Origin: Neobacillus niacini
GTDB lineage: Bacteria; Bacillota; Bacilli; Bacillales; Cytobacillaceae
Assembly: GCF_030817595.1 (NCBI RefSeq)
Contig: NZ_JAUSZN010000001.1
Coordinates: 5,268,001 to 5,332,000, forward strand
Direction of reading: 5' to 3'
DNA: 64,000 bases
Of the stretch, positions 61,683-64,000 are shown piece by piece (position 1 is the stretch's first letter; each line of letters opens with the position of its first letter). A program made the position numbers and the translations under genes. The notes under the pieces are model-generated. The model saw nothing but the letters and a program-made list of their open reading frames with translations, had not been told where the DNA came from and did no database searches.

Positions 61683-62756
61683 ATGCTTTATATTACTCTA
61701 GCTATCTGTTTTTTTGCGTCAATATTACTCACTCCGCTGGTAAAGAAACTAGCCTTTAAGATTGGAGCAACAGATAAACCAAATCAAAGAAAAGTTCATT
61801 CACGTATCATGCCTCGTTTGGGAGGATTAGCCATCTTTTTAAGCTTTTTGATTGGTATTCTAATCATTAATCCTTCTGATGAATTGTTGGGAGAATATCA
61901 TCTATCAATCGTAATTGCAGGCTTTATTATTATCTTGACAGGAATGCTTGATGATGTGAAGGAAATATCTCCAAAAGTAAAACTAGCTGGACAAATTGCC
62001 GCTGCCGCTGTGGTAGTCATTTATGGTGGTTTGAAGGTGGAATTTATTAACCTTCCATTTGGTGGTATCATTGACTTTGGCTACTTAAGTATTCCATTAA
62101 CGATGATCTGGATAATTGGGATTACCAATGCCATTAACCTTATTGATGGTTTGGACGGATTAGCTGGAGGTGTTTCCTCGATTGCCTTAGTTGCAATTGC
62201 TGGAATGTCATTTATAACAGGTACTCCTTATGTTGCAATCATGGCGTTAATAGTTGCTGCGAGTACAACTGGTTTCTTAATCTATAATTTTCATCCCGCG
62301 AAAATTTTTATGGGAGATACAGGGGCCCTATTCCTAGGCTATATCATTTCTGTATTGTCATTGCTAGGTTATAAAAATATTACGTTTGTTTCATTGATTA
62401 TTCCAATAATTATTCTTGGTGTTCCGATTTCTGATACATTCTTTGCTATTATTCGCCGACTTGTAAACAAGCAGCCATTATCAGCACCTGATAAATCACA
62501 TCTCCACCACTGCTTGTTGAAGTCAGGGTTTACTCATCGTCAAACTGTCTTGTTAATTTACTTTATGGCTGCCCTGTTCGGCTTAGCTGCCTTCATATTC
62601 TCACAAGCAACGGTTTGGGGTTCAATTATCGTGATCATAGCCCTGTTAATTACGATAGAGCTAGTGGTTGAGAGCATAGGACTCATTCGTGAGGATTATA
62701 AGCCACTTCTGAAATTTCTAAAAGGATTCAAACCAGTTAATGTTAAAAACAGATAA
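61683..62756 (+). CDS. tagO: TagO/WecA-type undecaprenyl-phosphate GlcNAc-1-phosphate transferase
   Basis: 357 residues from ATG 61683, five bases after GGAGG; an in-frame TTG at 61671 overlaps that site. About eleven TM helices. MraY/WecA family motifs: ATDKPNQRKVHSRIMPRLGGLAIF, GMLDDVKEISPKVKLAGQ (DD metal pair), NAINLIDGLDGLAGG, FMGDTGALFLG and KSHLHHCLLKSGF (HxHH region). It loads GlcNAc-phosphate on undecaprenyl phosphate and starts wall teichoic acid or polysaccharide chains. Confidence 0.94.
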   Translation: MLYITLAICFFASILLTPLVKKLAFKIGATDKPNQRKVHSRIMPRLGGLAIFLSFLIGILIINPSDELLGEYHLSIVIAGFIIILTGMLDDVKEISPKVKLAGQIAAAAVVVIYGGLKVEFINLPFGGIIDFGYLSIPLTMIWIIGITNAINLIDGLDGLAGGVSSIALVAIAGMSFITGTPYVAIMALIVAASTTGFLIYNFHPAKIFMGDTGALFLGYIISVLSLLGYKNITFVSLIIPIIILGVPISDTFFAIIRRLVNKQPLSAPDKSHLHHCLLKSGFTHRQTVLLIYFMAALFGLAAFIFSQATVWGSIIVIIALLITIELVVESIGLIREDYKPLLKFLKGFKPVNVKNR

Positions 62757-62769
62757 TGGTTTATCGTGT

Positions 62770-62807
62770 AAAAAGTCTAAAACCCAGTTTTAGGCTTTTT
62801 GTTTTTT
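62770..62807 (+). terminator. Terminator between the two tagO-like genes
   Basis: AAAAAGTCTAAAA pairs with TTTTAGGCTTTTT around CCCAG, followed by T residues. Confidence 0.8.
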
Positions 62808-62878
62808 CCTGTGATTTACTAACATATAGTGTTTTTGAAATTAACTTTATGGACAAGATACTATCGAGGAGGTTCACT

Positions 62879-63943
62879 ATGCTTTTTATAACCTTGATAG
62901 TATGTTTTACCATCTCAATTTTAATTACTCCATTGGTAAAGAAGTTAGCTTTTCTCATTGGCGCTACGGACAAACCAAATCGCCGAAAGGTTCATCAGTC
63001 AACAATGCCCCGTTTAGGTGGGTTAGCGATTTTTATCAGTTTTCTCATTGGTATGCTCCTTTTACAACCTGAAAACCCTGCTTCAACGGCAATCCTAATC
63101 GGCTGCATCATTATTGTTTTTACGGGTATTTGTGATGATTTATTTGAGCTTCCTGCTAAGTACAAGCTGATAGGACAGTTAGCTGCTGCCTCTACAGTTG
63201 TTTTCTTAGGTGATCTTCAAGTGCTCTTTATCAATTTGCCGTTTGGCGGACAGCTTGAATTTGGTTATTTAAGTATTCCCTTTACGATTATTTGGATCGT
63301 TGGGATTACGAATGCGATTAATTTAATCGACGGCCTAGACGGGCTTGCAGCTGGTGTATCCTCGATAGCCTTGGTCACGATCTCCGGAATGGCACTTCTT
63401 CAAGGCAGCTTATATGTGGCTATTGTTGGGGCAATTGTATTAATTAGTACACTTGGGTTTCTTTTTTACAACTTCCATCCAGCCAGTATTTTTATGGGTG
63501 ACACCGGAGCGTTATTTTTAGGGTTTGTTATTTCTGTACTTTCTTTGCTTGGATATAAAAACGTTACATTTATTTCCTTTATCATCCCGGTTATTATACT
63601 CGGCGTGCCGATTTCGGATACATTCTTTGCAATTTTGCGCAGGATTATTAATAATCAACCTTTATCTGCTCCTGACAAATCACACTTGCATCATTGCCTA
63701 TTAAGGCTTGGTTATTCCCATAGGCAAACGGTGTTACTTATCTATGCTATGGCTGCCTTCTTTGGTCTAGTGGCTGTTATATTTTCTCATGCGAGAATTG
63801 GCGTCTCAATCTTCTTAATCTGCCTGCTAATTTTATTAATGGAATTTATTGCTGAAAAAATTGGTTTGGTTGGGAGTAACTACCGACCATTACTAAAAAT
63901 ATTGCGGATGTTTGGAATTACTACAGCCAAAGACCGATCATAA
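62879..63943 (+). CDS. Second TagO/WecA-type GlcNAc-1-phosphate transferase
   Basis: 354 residues from ATG 62879, after CGAGGAGGTTC; in-frame ATGs upstream lie in the preceding terminator region. The protein closely parallels the preceding one: ATDKPNRRKVHQSTMPRLGGLAIF, GICDDLFELPAKYKLIGQ, NAINLIDGLDGLAAG, FMGDTGALFLG, KSHLHHCLLRLGY. All catalytic motifs are kept, so it is a working paralogue rather than a relic. A terminator between the genes allows separate regulation. Confidence 0.92.
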   Translation: MLFITLIVCFTISILITPLVKKLAFLIGATDKPNRRKVHQSTMPRLGGLAIFISFLIGMLLLQPENPASTAILIGCIIIVFTGICDDLFELPAKYKLIGQLAAASTVVFLGDLQVLFINLPFGGQLEFGYLSIPFTIIWIVGITNAINLIDGLDGLAAGVSSIALVTISGMALLQGSLYVAIVGAIVLISTLGFLFYNFHPASIFMGDTGALFLGFVISVLSLLGYKNVTFISFIIPVIILGVPISDTFFAILRRIINNQPLSAPDKSHLHHCLLRLGYSHRQTVLLIYAMAAFFGLVAVIFSHARIGVSIFLICLLILLMEFIAEKIGLVGSNYRPLLKILRMFGITTAKDRS

Positions 63944-64000
63944 AAAAGGGACTGACTCAAAATGGCACAAACTGTGGCATTTGAGTCAGTCCCTTTTTTC
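63942..64000 (+). terminator. Terminator of the second tagO-like gene
   Basis: AAAAAAGGGACTGACTCAAA pairs with TTTGAGTCAGTCCCTTTTTT, and an inner TGGCACA/TGTGGCA arm extends the stem. A very long, strong hairpin reaching the window edge. Confidence 0.88.

Overview
The window reads as a chromosomal segment of a low-GC Gram-positive endospore-former of the Bacillaceae (Bacillus/Neobacillus-like). This is inferred from AGGAGG-type ribosome binding sites, frequent GTG/TTG starts, sigma-A promoters of the TTTACA-17-TACTAT type, lipoproteins, and recognisable Bacillus operons (ykoFEDC, a yknXYZ-type efflux set, xpaC-yaaN, gtaB, tagO, rmlACBD). No tRNA, rRNA or CRISPR array was seen.

Region 1 (1-10.8 kb): the 3' part of a very large secreted PHP-type metallohydrolase whose palindromic terminator has been duplicated by an IS1182-family insertion. 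A 40-residue zinc-ribbon gene follows, then the TPP-riboswitch-controlled ykoFEDC thiamine-precursor uptake operon. Region 2 (10.8-17.4 kb): a C39-like peptidase, a MacAB/YknXYZ-type efflux operon with a small leader membrane protein, and an IS3-family (IS150-like) element sitting in the loop of the terminator that the efflux operon shares with a convergent DUF6376 lipoprotein. Region 3 (17.5-26 kb): a REP-associated tyrosine transposase (RAYT) overlapping yifB/comM, an operon of a PlsY-like acyltransferase with a GNAT-aminotransferase fusion, a two-TM trypsin-like protease with an EF-hand/dockerin-like tail, a ZupT zinc transporter and a His/Gly-repeat protein. A dispersed palindromic repeat, plausibly the RAYT substrate, occurs seven times between 6.9 and 31.8 kb.

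Region 4 (26-35.6 kb): xpaC-yaaN, an M15 carboxypeptidase, a c-di-GMP-I riboswitch in front of a 56-residue orphan protein, a cluster of DnaA-box-like sites, a doubly frameshifted NirK-like copper oxidase, cutC, several small or unknown membrane proteins, a CPBP protease and a collapsed UDP-GlcNAc 2-epimerase remnant.

Region 5 (35.6-64 kb) is a large cell-envelope locus: gtaB; two autolysins (glucosaminidase and amidase), each with nine ChW repeats; an LCP ligase; an LtaS-like enzyme; a Wzx flippase; six glycosyltransferases including GtrB; GtrA; a DUF6056 membrane protein; a Wzy-like polymerase apparently starting at ATA; rmlACBD for dTDP-L-rhamnose; and two tandem TagO-type initiating transferases. 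Together they look like a Wzx/Wzy-type route to a rhamnose-containing wall polymer: TagO loads the lipid carrier, the rhamnosyl and other transferases build the repeat, Wzx and Wzy export and polymerise it, and the LCP protein attaches it to peptidoglycan. The autolysins would remodel that same wall.
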